From contig CAVXYK010000007.1 in assembly GCA_963765875.1 (NCBI GenBank), positions 186,001 to 250,000 of the forward strand: a stretch of DNA of 64,000 nucleotides, read 5' to 3'. This DNA is from JAWKOK01 sp963765875 (GTDB lineage: Bacteria > Chloroflexota > Anaerolineae > Caldilineales > Caldilineaceae). Below, one piece after another: positions 43,394 through 53,213 of the stretch. Both the position numbers and the translations under genes were made by a program. Every line of letters starts with the position of its first letter. The first letter of the stretch is position 1. The notes beneath the pieces are model-generated. The model was not told the DNA's origin. It worked only from the letters and a program-made list of their open reading frames with translations, and did not search any database.

Positions 43394-44686
43394 TCAGTCC
43401 AACCTGTCCACACTGGGCATGGCAATTCGTAGACCCGTTGCGTAGGCAAGGGCAACGAGCCCCGCACCGGCTAACGATAGCGGCAGGCCGATGTAGACCG
43501 CCAGCCAACCAACAGCCACATTGCCCATCGTGTCTGACCCGGCATGCAGAATGCTGTAAATACTCATCACGCGGCCGCGCACCCGGTCGGGGATGTTGAC
43601 CTGGACCAACGTGATGGCAATGCTCTGTAGAATGAGCAACAGCGCGCCGATGGCGATCAGCAGCAGTGATGCTACGATCATTCCGGGCGCGTATGCAAAG
43701 GCAACGATCACAGCCGGCAAAGCCAAGCTGACCACAGTCATGGTGCGGCCGCGATGGCTCGCCCCCAGCCGGGCTACGACGATGGTGCCCAGAATTGACC
43801 CAAACGCGCCCGCCGACATCAGGATGCCCAATCCGACCGCTCCCGTATTCATAACCTCTTCTGCGTAGGCCGGCATCATGCCAAAGACGGGCCAGGCGAG
43901 TCCGCCGACCACGGCCATGAGGCTGATGGTCCCGAGGATGGCCGGATCTCTCCAGAGCGTCATCGCGCCTTCACTGATGACCTGCACAAATGATTGCTGG
44001 TTGCCATCGGACGTGGGTCTGTCGGCCACGGTGTCGGGTACATGGATGAGCAGCAGCGCCCCGATGGTGGCCAAGTAGGTCAACGAGTTGATCAGCATGG
44101 TGACGCCGGCGCCTAGCGTGGCGATCAACACGCCTGCGGCTGCGTACCCGATCAGGCTGGAGAGGTTGTAGAGCGTAGCGTTTAAGGCGACCGCATTGGC
44201 CAGATCCTCTTCGGCCACAAGATCGACCAGAAAGGCGCGCCGGGCAGGGTGGTCGATGGCCAGAAGTGAACCAAAGATGAAATAGAGGACGATGACGTTC
44301 CAGAGCTGCAACTGACCGCTGACCGCCAGCACGCCGAATATCAGTGCTTGCAGCATCAGGCCGAACTGGGTGGCTAAGATCAGCCGCCGTCGGGGCATAC
44401 GGTCAATCAGAACGCCGCCTAGCAGCGAAATGGGCAGCACTGGGATCAGTGCCAGCAACCCTACCATGCCTAACCAGAAGGTCGATTCGGTGATGCTGTA
44501 GATCAGCCAGCCTTCGGCTACCACCTGCAGTGATGTGCCGATGGTGGAGACTAGCTGCCCGCCCCAGAAGAGTCGAAAGTTGCGTGAACGGAGGGCCGGT
44601 GCTGCGCTCAGAACTGTTGCGCGCAATGATCGTTCATCCTCGCTCGACGATTCATGGGGCGCGGGTGGTGGTGTCGATTCCGGCAT
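43394..44686 (-). CDS. MFS transporter (MFS_3/EntS type)
   Basis: The 430-residue protein has about twelve membrane helices. RNFRLFWGGQLVSTIGTSLQ marks helix 1, GGVLIDRMPRRRLIL is the A-type loop motif between helices 2 and 3, DHPARRAFLVDLVAEEDLAN follows helix 4, and the C-terminal half has GASHRGRTMTVVSLALPAV. Its closest type exports siderophores or drugs. It is translationally coupled to a DegT-family aminotransferase, suggesting that it exports an amino-modified small molecule (inference). Confidence 0.9.
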   Translation of the reverse strand: MPESTPPPAPHESSSEDERSLRATVLSAAPALRSRNFRLFWGGQLVSTIGTSLQVVAEGWLIYSITESTFWLGMVGLLALIPVLPISLLGGVLIDRMPRRRLILATQFGLMLQALIFGVLAVSGQLQLWNVIVLYFIFGSLLAIDHPARRAFLVDLVAEEDLANAVALNATLYNLSSLIGYAAAGVLIATLGAGVTMLINSLTYLATIGALLLIHVPDTVADRPTSDGNQQSFVQVISEGAMTLWRDPAILGTISLMAVVGGLAWPVFGMMPAYAEEVMNTGAVGLGILMSAGAFGSILGTIVVARLGASHRGRTMTVVSLALPAVIVAFAYAPGMIVASLLLIAIGALLLILQSIAITLVQVNIPDRVRGRVMSIYSILHAGSDTMGNVAVGWLAVYIGLPLSLAGAGLVALAYATGLRIAMPSVDRLD

Positions 44687-44779
44687 CAGCGGAAGTCCAC
44701 CCTGAAGTTGAGTGGCATGCCGGCGGCGCGATGCGCGAGATGACCGGAGCTGTGGCTGATATTCTCGTACGCCATGGAT

Positions 44780-45825
44780 TTAGCCCGACTTTGAGTTTTG
44801 AATGGCGAAGACAATGGAAGCGATGATCAGACCGCCGCCGATTACGCCGACGGTGAATATGCCGGCCACGAAGAGCCAGTCTGCCTCCTCTCCACTTCTG
44901 ACCTCGTCAGCCTGTTGCGGCAGATCGATCTGGCGTGGCTTCAATCTCTGCGTTGCTCGACGAGTCTTGTGAGCGACGACGGTGTCGTCAGCTCAGTGGT
45001 CGGTGGCTCTGTGGCCTGAACCGTGGGCGGCAGCTTTGCCGAAGGCGATACGCTGGTTGCTGTAGCCTTGACCGCAGGTTCCGCACCGTTTGGCCTGAAC
45101 TCTTCCAGCAGGTCCATTCCTACGGCCACCGTTTCGTCACTCGTAAGGATAGAGACGCCGTCGAGCGTGTCGGTCATTGAGGCGATCAGGTCGTAGAGCT
45201 GCTCTACGTTGCCTTCAGTGCGGATCTGGATACTGACTTCGATGTCGGGATTGGCCTGACGATACTGCGCGGCCAGCGGCTCAACGAAGTCGCGCACGGT
45301 TGTGGGTTGCGTCTGTACGCGCTGTACCTGCAATATCATCATGTCGACATAGGGCGCCATGGCAACGCTGTCGTTCACAGCAAAGCTGCGATCCGGTCCC
45401 ATGGCGACCTTCTTGCCGTACTGATCGGCCAGTTCGCGGATGCGGATGACGCTTCCGACCGGGTCGGCCTGTTCGTCAGGCCGATTCGACGGACCATGTT
45501 CGAGGTTATAGCCGATGATATCGAAGCGATCGGCAATGTGGGGAAGCAATTGCTCGGCATCAACGACGGACTTGAAGACAACCAGCCTGCGACCCACCTC
45601 GACGTCGTCCAAGACTTCGATCATGGATGGGTGATCTGCGCGTGCGATATCTTGAGGACGCGCCATATTGTTGAAGTCTTCGACAAGCTGTGGCCGCAGG
45701 CCAACATCAATCCACAGCTGATCAACTTCCTCTTCCGGCGTGGGCTGTTGTGCCAGAAGTGAATCTGGAGTCACAATCGCTGCGACGACGAGGCAAGCCC
45801 ATAAAATAAGTCTGACTATCCGCAT
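44780..45825 (-). CDS. Secreted protein with C-terminal membrane anchor, split by a frameshift near 44945
   Basis: From 45825 a signal peptide (LILWACLVVAAIVTPDSLLA) leads to a soluble domain of about 210 residues with barrel-like character (DRFDIIGYNLEHGPSN, GKKVAMGPDRSFAVND, YVDMMILQVQRVQTQP, DGVSILTSDETVAVGMDLLEEF) and a Thr/Pro linker. The open frame stops at 44941. One frame over, sequence continues as LKPRQIDLPQQADEV, then WLFVAGIFTVGVIGGGLIIA and a short tail ending at 44780, i.e. a membrane anchor. A single indel near 44945 would restore an N-terminal-signal, C-terminal-anchor surface protein. The family was not recognised. It follows the terminator of the glycan operon. Confidence 0.65.
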
Positions 45826-45942
45826 ATCAATCCTGGCTGTTTCAATAAACTAGTGCTTCTTCTTCGCTCTTTCGTTTCTTCAGAGCCATCTCTGTCGCTC
45901 TGTGTCGAAGAACCGCTTTCCGTAGCAGAGTTCATAGAGATG

Positions 45943-45995
45943 AACCGAAAAACAGGCCTGACAGACATCCTACCCTGTCAGGCCTGTACGGTTCG
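45943..45995 (-). terminator. Intrinsic terminator of the glycan operon
   Basis: The stem ACAGGCCTGACAG / CTGTCAGGCCTGT is perfect around a ten-base loop and is extended outward by GAACCG / CGGTTC. Read on the minus strand the stem is followed by TTTTT. It lies 30 bases past the stop of the TPR protein and before the next minus-strand gene. Confidence 0.85.
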
Positions 45996-46024
45996 AGGTA
46001 TTTCTACTGGAACCGGGCACTGCG

Positions 46025-49000
46025 CTATCCGCTGTTGATTGGTGTTGTGTAACCGAGGCCCGGGAATCGATTCTTCAGCGACTCAATGACCTGTTCAGCG
46101 CGTTGGGTGTCATCTTTCTTCTGATAAGCGTTGCTTAGGGCCAGGTAGGCATCAATGGCCCCAGGCTCTTTCTTGATGGCAAGCGACAAATCGGCCAGTG
46201 CATCATCATAGCGTTTCTGTGCGATGTAGAAGTTCGCTCGGGCAATCAGCATATCCGCCGTTGGTGCAATCTGGTCCGCCACCGCCAACATCGATAACGC
46301 TCGATCCCCTTCGTCGTGTTCCATCAAATACTGACTGTAGGCAATGTAGAATTCGCCGTCGGTCGGCGCAATCAACATGCCGCGATCGAGAAGCGCACGG
46401 GCATCGTCAGCACGCCCGGCCTCTTCATAGAGCGCCGCCAGATCCGTATATGTGCCGATCAAAGTCGGCTCCAGTAGCAGCGCCTGCTCGTATGCATCGA
46501 TGGCGGCGTCACTTCTGCCGACCCGATCCAGGGCGGCGGCAAGCACGGCATGATGTGCTGCTTCCTGCGGCGAAAGCGCGACAGCCGTCTCGTATGAAGC
46601 AATCGCATTGTCAAGTTCGTTGGCGTCCAGTGCCAGGTTGCCAACGGCAACGTGAAGGGCAGGATCATCCGGGTGGCTCGCAAGGGCCACATCATACCAT
46701 TCTTTGGCGGACTCACCACCTTCGACAGCGGCTCGATGGTCGCCGATGCCCAGCAGGATTTCGATCTGATCGCCCACGGCGTCCATACCCTGGTCGAGGG
46801 TGGCTGCCGCCAGTTCGATCTCGTTGTAGTCTCGGTAGAGTCCGGCCATGGCCGCATAGAGGGCTGCCGGCTCTGCCGCACTGTTCAGGCCCCGGCGCAG
46901 CAGGCCAATTGCGTGTATAAACTCGCCTTGGCCTCGCAAAATCTCTGCGCCGCGCAGATAGAAGGAGCGCTCATCGGGTTGCAGATTGATGGCCTGCTGA
47001 TAGGCGGCTACCGCTGCGCGAGGGCGGCCTTGGGCGAGATAGAGTTCGCCCAGGTCGGCGGCCAGACGTGCATCGGTGATATTATCCTGTTCGGCCTGAA
47101 GCAAAACGGCCAGTGCTTCGCTATAGCGCCCGACAACGCGCAAGGTGCTTGAGAGGCGAACCATCAGGTCTATGTCGTCAGGCTGGTCTTCCAACTGCTC
47201 CTTGATGTAGGTGATGGCAGGGCCGTAGTGTCCGGAACGTTGCAACAGATCGATGAGCGTGATGTTGATCGATGGGCTGTCGGTGTCGAGCTTGGTGGCG
47301 TCTGTAAACCAGGCGAGAGCGGCTTCGAAGTTGCCTGAGCGTTGTTCGAGTAGGCCTGATTGCAGGTAGGCGTTGACGTTCTGCTGGTCGATCTCCAGGG
47401 CCGCCTGCAGGTGGGGGCGGGCCTCTTCGTACCGCGACTGGTCGATTAGAAGGCTCGCCAGTTCAACATAGGCGTCGGAACTGCCGGGATTCATCTCCAC
47501 AGTTGAGCGGAAGATCTTCTCAGCGGGTTCCAATTCTCCGCGATCGATCAAAGCCCGTCCGTAGGCCAGCGTGGCGTTGGCGTTGCCGGCATGGGTTGTG
47601 GCGATCTCTTCGTAGATCTCCAAAGCCTCGCCTACCTGACCGTCCGTCTCCAGCGCTCCTGCCAGGGCAACCTGCGCTTCAACATACCCAGGTGCGATCT
47701 CGACCGTCTCGCGTAGTTGCTGGAGCGCAACATCGATGGCCCCCTGGTCTGCCGTTGCACGGGCCAGACCAAGCCTGGGCTGTGGCCACCAGTTGTCGAG
47801 CGCAATCGCACGTTCGTAGGCTTCGCCTGCCGAAACGGCATCATCCACAAGTAGATAGAGGTCTCCCAGGCCCTTATAGTAGGAGGCCAAGGTGGTTCCG
47901 GCCCAGCCAGCGTCCTTGCCGGCGGCAATGATCTGTTCGTAAAAATCGATGGCCTGTTGTGGATGGTTGTCACTGCGATAGATCTGTGCGAGCAGGCGCA
48001 GTGTCGAATCATTGCCATCATCAAGGTTGAGGCTGGATGGCGGCACGAATTCCACAGTCTGTGCGGCGCCGGACTGCCCATCGATCTGAGCCGCGTCAGC
48101 CAGCTTTTCACCGGACTGAGCGGCCAGATTTGCCTGACTGGCAACCAGCGGCGAAGGCGAGCTAAGACCATAGCGTTTGGCTGATGACAGTTGCTGCGCA
48201 GGTTCTGCAAAAGCAAGTTTCAGCGCCTCGCGCCTGTAGGCGTCAGCTGACTCGACCGAACCCAACGCAGTGTGCAGATCTGCAAGTCGCATGTAGCTGT
48301 CCAGGTGCTGCGAGTCAATGGCGATGGCCCCTTCGTAGGCTTCGATTGCGCCTTCAATATCGCCGCGTCGACGCAGCGCATCACCCAAAATGACACGTGG
48401 CCATGGCTGGTCGGCCACGGCTGCAACCGACGCACGATAGTAGTTCATTGCCGGCTCGAGCAGGCCTTTGTCTTCGCTGACGCCGGCAAGCCGAGCATAG
48501 GCATAGGCCCGGCTCAGATCGTTGGCCCCTTGATTGCCGGTTCCCGGCGAAACGAAGCGCTCGAACATGTCCAGCGCGGACTGATAGGCGTCGACGGCTG
48601 CGTCGGTCTCTCCACGCCGTTCTGCCTGATCACCAAATGCCAATGCGAGCATTGCCTCATCCGGGTTGGCCTTGATGGCTCGTTCCAGTAGTTCGAGGAT
48701 GTGATCTTGGCGGCCACCCTGGCGACGCATCTCGTTGGTCATTGCGATATAGACGCTGACCTGTGTCGGGTCGATTTCAAACGCCTGCTGATAGGACGCC
48801 ATTGCGGCTTCCATCTGATGCGTGCGCAGATGGAGATCGCCTTGTAGGCTGTGGCCAGTGGCGCTGTTCGGCTCTCGATGCAACACGAGGTCCAACTTGG
48901 CCTGAGCCTCTTGCAGACGATCGGCATCGAGCAGGGTTTGCACCAACGATAGGCTGGTCTCCGTCGAGATCGTCCCCTGGATTTCCTGCAACAGGATGGC

Positions 49001-49483
49001 CCTGTCAAAGAGCGTAACAGCTTCGTCAAACTTCTCTTGGGCAGCCTGTACGCTGCCGGCGAGGGCAATGGCCTCGGTTGAGAGCGGGTGCGCGCTGCGC
49101 AGCGCCGTCAAAAGCGCCTCCGCTTGTTCGAACCGATCTGTTTCCAGGTAGGCGCTGGCAAGCATCAGCTGGTTGTCGATACTGGGCCAGCGTGCGACCA
49201 CATCTTCGTATAGCGGAAGTGCTTGGCCGTACATATTGCGCTGTCGCCAGAGATCCGCCAGGCCCGTCAGACGAGTCACTTCGTCGGGATAGTTGCCGTT
49301 TTCGACGGCGGCAGTGAACTGTGCGCGTGCACAATCAACGTCGCCGAAAGTTAGACACGCATCACCGAGCGCCAGGTTATAGGCAGCGATATTGGGCGCA
49401 GCCTGCTGGGCCGACTCAAACTCGAACAAGCTCTTTTCGTTTTCTCCCATCTCGCTATAGAGCTGGCCCAGTTGGTAGTGCAA
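46025..49483 (-). CDS. TPR-repeat protein, C-terminal part of a giant membrane/TPR protein
   Basis: The open frame encodes over 1,150 residues of tetratricopeptide repeats from end to end, for example LHYQLGQLYSEMGENEKSLF, AYARLAGVSEDKGLLEPAMNY and AAYQQAINLQPDERSFYLRGA. There is no signal peptide or membrane helix and the first Met has no ribosome site. In the same frame TPR sequence extends upstream (GLSDIAHAQGRFKDAVRW) to about 49576, where the neighbouring frame reads DPANALAMIW. A one-base shift there would join this frame to the membrane protein encoded at 49455-52028, giving roughly 2,000 residues. TPR superhelices bind protein partners; here it would be a large scaffold on the membrane glycosyltransferase-like part. 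Confidence 0.85.
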   Translation of the reverse strand: MHYQLGQLYSEMGENEKSLFEFESAQQAAPNIAAYNLALGDACLTFGDVDCARAQFTAAVENGNYPDEVTRLTGLADLWRQRNMYGQALPLYEDVVARWPSIDNQLMLASAYLETDRFEQAEALLTALRSAHPLSTEAIALAGSVQAAQEKFDEAVTLFDRAILLQEIQGTISTETSLSLVQTLLDADRLQEAQAKLDLVLHREPNSATGHSLQGDLHLRTHQMEAAMASYQQAFEIDPTQVSVYIAMTNEMRRQGGRQDHILELLERAIKANPDEAMLALAFGDQAERRGETDAAVDAYQSALDMFERFVSPGTGNQGANDLSRAYAYARLAGVSEDKGLLEPAMNYYRASVAAVADQPWPRVILGDALRRRGDIEGAIEAYEGAIAIDSQHLDSYMRLADLHTALGSVESADAYRREALKLAFAEPAQQLSSAKRYGLSSPSPLVASQANLAAQSGEKLADAAQIDGQSGAAQTVEFVPPSSLNLDDGNDSTLRLLAQIYRSDNHPQQAIDFYEQIIAAGKDAGWAGTTLASYYKGLGDLYLLVDDAVSAGEAYERAIALDNWWPQPRLGLARATADQGAIDVALQQLRETVEIAPGYVEAQVALAGALETDGQVGEALEIYEEIATTHAGNANATLAYGRALIDRGELEPAEKIFRSTVEMNPGSSDAYVELASLLIDQSRYEEARPHLQAALEIDQQNVNAYLQSGLLEQRSGNFEAALAWFTDATKLDTDSPSINITLIDLLQRSGHYGPAITYIKEQLEDQPDDIDLMVRLSSTLRVVGRYSEALAVLLQAEQDNITDARLAADLGELYLAQGRPRAAVAAYQQAINLQPDERSFYLRGAEILRGQGEFIHAIGLLRRGLNSAAEPAALYAAMAGLYRDYNEIELAAATLDQGMDAVGDQIEILLGIGDHRAAVEGGESAKEWYDVALASHPDDPALHVAVGNLALDANELDNAIASYETAVALSPQEAAHHAVLAAALDRVGRSDAAIDAYEQALLLEPTLIGTYTDLAALYEEAGRADDARALLDRGMLIAPTDGEFYIAYSQYLMEHDEGDRALSMLAVADQIAPTADMLIARANFYIAQKRYDDALADLSLAIKKEPGAIDAYLALSNAYQKKDDTQRAEQVIESLKNRFPGLGYTTPINSG

Positions 49484-52028
49484 TGCCGGTTCGCCGGTAT
49501 AGAAGATGGCTGTGTTGAGCCAGCGAACTGCATCTTTGAAGCGACCTTGAGCATGCGCAATGTCTGAAAGTCCAGATCATGGCCAGAGCATTGGCCGGAT
49601 CCTCGGTTAGTGCAGAGCGGTAGTGGCGTTCGGCAAGCATCCACAGACGATCATCGAGCATGCTGTTGCCGTCGATCACGTTCTCGGACACGTTCTCGGA
49701 TACGCTGTCGACAAGCGTGTCCGAAGCGGCATCGCCGTTCGGCAGGCTGCTGACTGCATAGAGACTGTACGATTGATCATCGACTTCATGCTGGAACCAA
49801 CTTGGCGCGAGTCGAAGCTGGATATCCAGATTGCTGCCGCTTGGTGCGACAACATAGTCGACGCCATAGCGTTCGAGAATATCCAGGGAGTCCTGAGTCA
49901 GATAGCGTGACCGGAAGAATGTCTCCTGATCAATGAGCCGCTGCAGCGCGGCAACCTGCATATCCTGCGGGAAAATCTCGCTGGTGGTGGGCACGCGGTG
50001 GGCGATGACGTTTGCATTGGCCACGTAGGCGGGTAGCGTCACGCTCAGATCTTGGTCGGCTAGTACAGTTGCAGCTTCCGCGCCGGTGGTCAGCTCATCA
50101 AGTCTCTCATAGATGGTTGTTGGCGTCGGATAGAAATATGGGAATGCAGCTCGCAGGCGCATGGTTTCCAACGTATTGACTATCGAAGGTGAAAGCGCCA
50201 GCGCCAGGACGACTGCGGCCGCCAGCGGCGCAAACCGATTGCGGCTCTCCCGGCTGATCAACTGATCGTTAAACAATATGTGCAACAAACGATAGCCTGC
50301 CAGAGCCAGAATGAGTGCGTATGGCAACATCCACACAAAGCGCCACAGAATCCACGGCATGACAAGCGACCCGATGAGGGGCGTCACTAACGGGTTGAAC
50401 ATGACGAAAAGGATGGCCGCTGTCGTACTTACGGCAAACTGGGCGGCCAGATTCTTGCGTATCTTCCAGAAGAGCAAGGGAAGCAACAGCAGCGCCATCA
50501 GATAAGGCGGCTCCAACATGATGTTGGGGTCGGAAATGTAGCTGTCGAGATCGAAGAGGATCAGCCTGCGCCGGTTCATGTTGACAGCGAAGCGCCAGAT
50601 CAGGAACGGATCGGTATCCGATGCAGCTTCAAGGGCGTCGAGACGGGCGAGATCGGGCAACGGTCCGTAGACTTCCAATGAGGGCAGATAGACAAAAGGT
50701 AGCGCCGGTACCAAACGTTCGCCGACATGCCAGCCCTCCATGGTCGTCGGGTAGGAGGAAGCCAAGGGGGCCTCAGTCCGCGAGAGGTAGAGCTGGACGA
50801 TGGGGATGGCCATCACCAGCGTGACCAGCACGCCGACTGCAAGTGTGCGCAGGAACGCTTGTTTGCTGCGGAAATTGAGTAGCCAGTGAAATCCTGCGAA
50901 GGCGCCCAATGCTAGTGCCAACATGGCCGCGATCAGCGGGTGGATGGTCGAGACGGCAAAGGTGACCAATGCAGCAGCGAGCCATGCAGCGCCCTTGCCG
51001 TTGCGCAGATAGCGCATCGTGAAGGCGAAGACGACGGGCAGCATCGTCATCGGAACCATGAATTTGTCAGCGGTGGTGCGTTCGAAGAAGAAGATGCTGA
51101 CATTGTCGCCGCGCAGGAAGGGCGCTGCCAAAAAGATGAGCAGCTGGATCGATGTGACCAACAGCGCAAAGCGCCGGCTGTTCAGGCTGCTGACGCCGCT
51201 GCGGTTGGGCAATGTCAGGCCGGCTGCACGACCCAGCGTGAAGGCAGCCAGCAGCGACCATAGCGCAATCATGGCCCGCGAGGCTGTCGCAGTCAACGTG
51301 AGTGAATCGATGCCGGAGAACCAGGACCAAAGATAGGCCATGGGCAGCGACTGGTTGAAGGCCATGCGAACGCCCGGGCCCAGATCGGTGCCGAAGAGCG
51401 GCTCGGTAGCGTTGAGCGGTAGACGGGCCATGGCATCGGCTGTGAACGAACCGACTGCATAGGCGTCCCCGTCAATCTTGTAGAGCGAGAGTGTGGGCAA
51501 GATCAGGATGAAGGCTGCGCCAATTAGCGCCAGCCAAATGAGCTGATCATTTGTCCATTTTTCGGCTCGAGCGGAGGGCTTGCGCAGTGCGATGGCTGTC
51601 ACGATCCACAGACCGACGACCACGGCCGACGCAATCATCCATCCATTGGCAAGCTCAACAACGGTCTGATGGCTGAGCAGAGCAATCATGCCCGGAATGG
51701 AGAGAACGACGATGCTCACTGGAAAGGCAAGGGCCAAGCGTTCGATGGTGTCCAGGCGCAGACGCCAAGTTGCGAGTTCGCCCAGCAGGTAGCCGGGTGT
51801 AACCAATAGTGCCAAGAAGGTTAGCCAACTTGTAATCTGCAGCGGGAACGCCCGGTGTTCGCCAATCAGTACCAGTGCCCAAACACCGATAAGCAGTGTC
51901 GGCAGCAGGAAGCGGATAGACGAACGCCAGCCCGAGACGCGGTCGGCATCGGCCGTGGGCTCGGCTCCAGTTATCCCTGATTCCTGACCACTCCGGGTAG
52001 ATGAATTTTCGAGAACATTCTGCGACAT
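49455..52028 (-). CDS. Polytopic membrane protein (GT-C glycosyltransferase-like), N-terminal part of the giant TPR protein
   Basis: After a hydrophilic start (ATG 52028) there are about a dozen membrane helices, from FLLPTLLIGVWALVLIGEHR to MPYALILALAGYRLLHILF, with a large extracytoplasmic loop (SLYKIDGDAYAVGSFTADAM). A soluble domain of some 150 residues follows (YFYPTPTTIYERLDELTTG, YGVDYVVAPSG). The arrangement resembles GT-C type glycosyltransferases that use polyprenyl-linked sugars; no specific family was identified. At DDRLWMLAERHYRSALTEDP TPR sequence begins, and the frame loses sense after ALAMIW near 49575, where the TPR frame takes over. The real 3' end is therefore probably at 46025. 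Confidence 0.8.
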   Translation of the reverse strand: MSQNVLENSSTRSGQESGITGAEPTADADRVSGWRSSIRFLLPTLLIGVWALVLIGEHRAFPLQITSWLTFLALLVTPGYLLGELATWRLRLDTIERLALAFPVSIVVLSIPGMIALLSHQTVVELANGWMIASAVVVGLWIVTAIALRKPSARAEKWTNDQLIWLALIGAAFILILPTLSLYKIDGDAYAVGSFTADAMARLPLNATEPLFGTDLGPGVRMAFNQSLPMAYLWSWFSGIDSLTLTATASRAMIALWSLLAAFTLGRAAGLTLPNRSGVSSLNSRRFALLVTSIQLLIFLAAPFLRGDNVSIFFFERTTADKFMVPMTMLPVVFAFTMRYLRNGKGAAWLAAALVTFAVSTIHPLIAAMLALALGAFAGFHWLLNFRSKQAFLRTLAVGVLVTLVMAIPIVQLYLSRTEAPLASSYPTTMEGWHVGERLVPALPFVYLPSLEVYGPLPDLARLDALEAASDTDPFLIWRFAVNMNRRRLILFDLDSYISDPNIMLEPPYLMALLLLPLLFWKIRKNLAAQFAVSTTAAILFVMFNPLVTPLIGSLVMPWILWRFVWMLPYALILALAGYRLLHILFNDQLISRESRNRFAPLAAAVVLALALSPSIVNTLETMRLRAAFPYFYPTPTTIYERLDELTTGAEAATVLADQDLSVTLPAYVANANVIAHRVPTTSEIFPQDMQVAALQRLIDQETFFRSRYLTQDSLDILERYGVDYVVAPSGSNLDIQLRLAPSWFQHEVDDQSYSLYAVSSLPNGDAASDTLVDSVSENVSENVIDGNSMLDDRLWMLAERHYRSALTEDPANALAMIWTFRHCACSRSLQRCSSLAQHSHLLYRRTGIALPTGPAL

Positions 52029-52111
52029 GGCGGCTAAACCTCTATATGACAATCGCTACTACGGTCTCGACTACTGCGAGCGGCGATCGAACTGACCTGC
52101 GATCGGGCACA

Positions 52112-53182
52112 CTAAGCAAATGGAACGTGGCGACGCAATTTCGGCCCTAAGAATTGTGCAACCGGATAAGGAATCTTGGGCCAGATCTGCATGAACGATT
52201 GCATGCGACCATCGGTTTGGGTGCGTTCCGTCATCCCTGATGTCGCCTGCCCGTCAAGACCCAACGACTGCTGATAGATCGAAACGCACTCACCGCCCCA
52301 CTGCTTCTTGAAGTTGGACGCATTTGACTGAGCTGGGCTGCGTCCCATATCTACATACGAAAAGCCCTGCCTGCAGGCATCGGCCAGAATCGTCCAGTAG
52401 GCTAAATAGACAGGACGCAAATTGAGGAATTCGTGTAGCGATGCGCCCCAGGCGCCGTAGACGGTCCCGGCCAACTCAAGCTGGAAGTATCCGCCAATCG
52501 GCATCTCGCCGCTGCCATCATCTTTCTCATGGTAGATCATGATGATGTTAAAGTTGTCCGGTAAAAAACGGACGACATTCTCCAGGAAAGTCTGTCCGAA
52601 GATCGGTGTGCCGGCCTGGTGCGTGAAGCGGCTGAGCATGGTGTAGAAATCGCCAACCAGACGCCCGCTGCGATCCGTCTCTACCCGCAGCTCGTTTTCT
52701 TGAGCCTTGCGTACTTGGCGGCGGATATTGCGATGAAGCCGCTTTGATAACTCCTCTTCACTTCCGCGAACATCGACGATCCAGCCCACGTGGCCGTTGA
52801 CCGTCGTGTAGTCATCGAGCCAGCGCTGGCGCGTATCCTGTATCTGGACGCGTTTTGAGCCGTGGTTTCGCGCGACTTCTTCAGCCTTATCAGCCAGAGC
52901 CTTGGCTGACTGAGCGTTTTCGGCACAGATGCCGCCCGGCATGGTCATCGCTCGTCGTCCTGTCAATACGCTGTCCACCAGCATGAGGGGCATGACGCCT
53001 GAAATGGAACCCGACGCGGGACCCGTGTCCGCTCTGGTCATAAGAAAATGGGTTTCGTAGCCGTAGCTCTCGCGCAAAATATCGCGCCATGCCGATAAAT
53101 GCTGCGGCAGCCCATATTCGGATCGCTTCACGTATGCGTCCCATTCGGGACGGGTGGCGTCAGTCAGTTCAGTCACAATCAT
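52112..53182 (-). CDS. FemAB-like acyltransferase (XrtA/PEP-CTERM-associated type)
   Basis: The 356-residue protein contains two GNAT-like halves as in FemX/FemAB peptidoglycan-bridge enzymes. Typical segments are WRDILRESYGYETHFLMTRA, GVMPLMLVDSVLTGRRAMTMPGG, LHRNIRRQVRKAQENELRV, PIGGYFQLELAGTVYGAWGAS and YVDMGRSPAQSNASNFKKQWG. This pattern is seen in the FemAB-like proteins of exopolysaccharide clusters linked with exosortases. It may add an aminoacyl or other acyl group to a glycan precursor. The ATG at 53182 is preferred; a GTG 27 bases upstream is possible. It sits between the deacetylase and the giant protein. Confidence 0.85.
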   Translation of the reverse strand: MIVTELTDATRPEWDAYVKRSEYGLPQHLSAWRDILRESYGYETHFLMTRADTGPASGSISGVMPLMLVDSVLTGRRAMTMPGGICAENAQSAKALADKAEEVARNHGSKRVQIQDTRQRWLDDYTTVNGHVGWIVDVRGSEEELSKRLHRNIRRQVRKAQENELRVETDRSGRLVGDFYTMLSRFTHQAGTPIFGQTFLENVVRFLPDNFNIIMIYHEKDDGSGEMPIGGYFQLELAGTVYGAWGASLHEFLNLRPVYLAYWTILADACRQGFSYVDMGRSPAQSNASNFKKQWGGECVSIYQQSLGLDGQATSGMTERTQTDGRMQSFMQIWPKIPYPVAQFLGPKLRRHVPFA

Positions 53183-53213
53183 TGGAGTACAATTTCCTTC
53201 GCTCGCCACTTGA

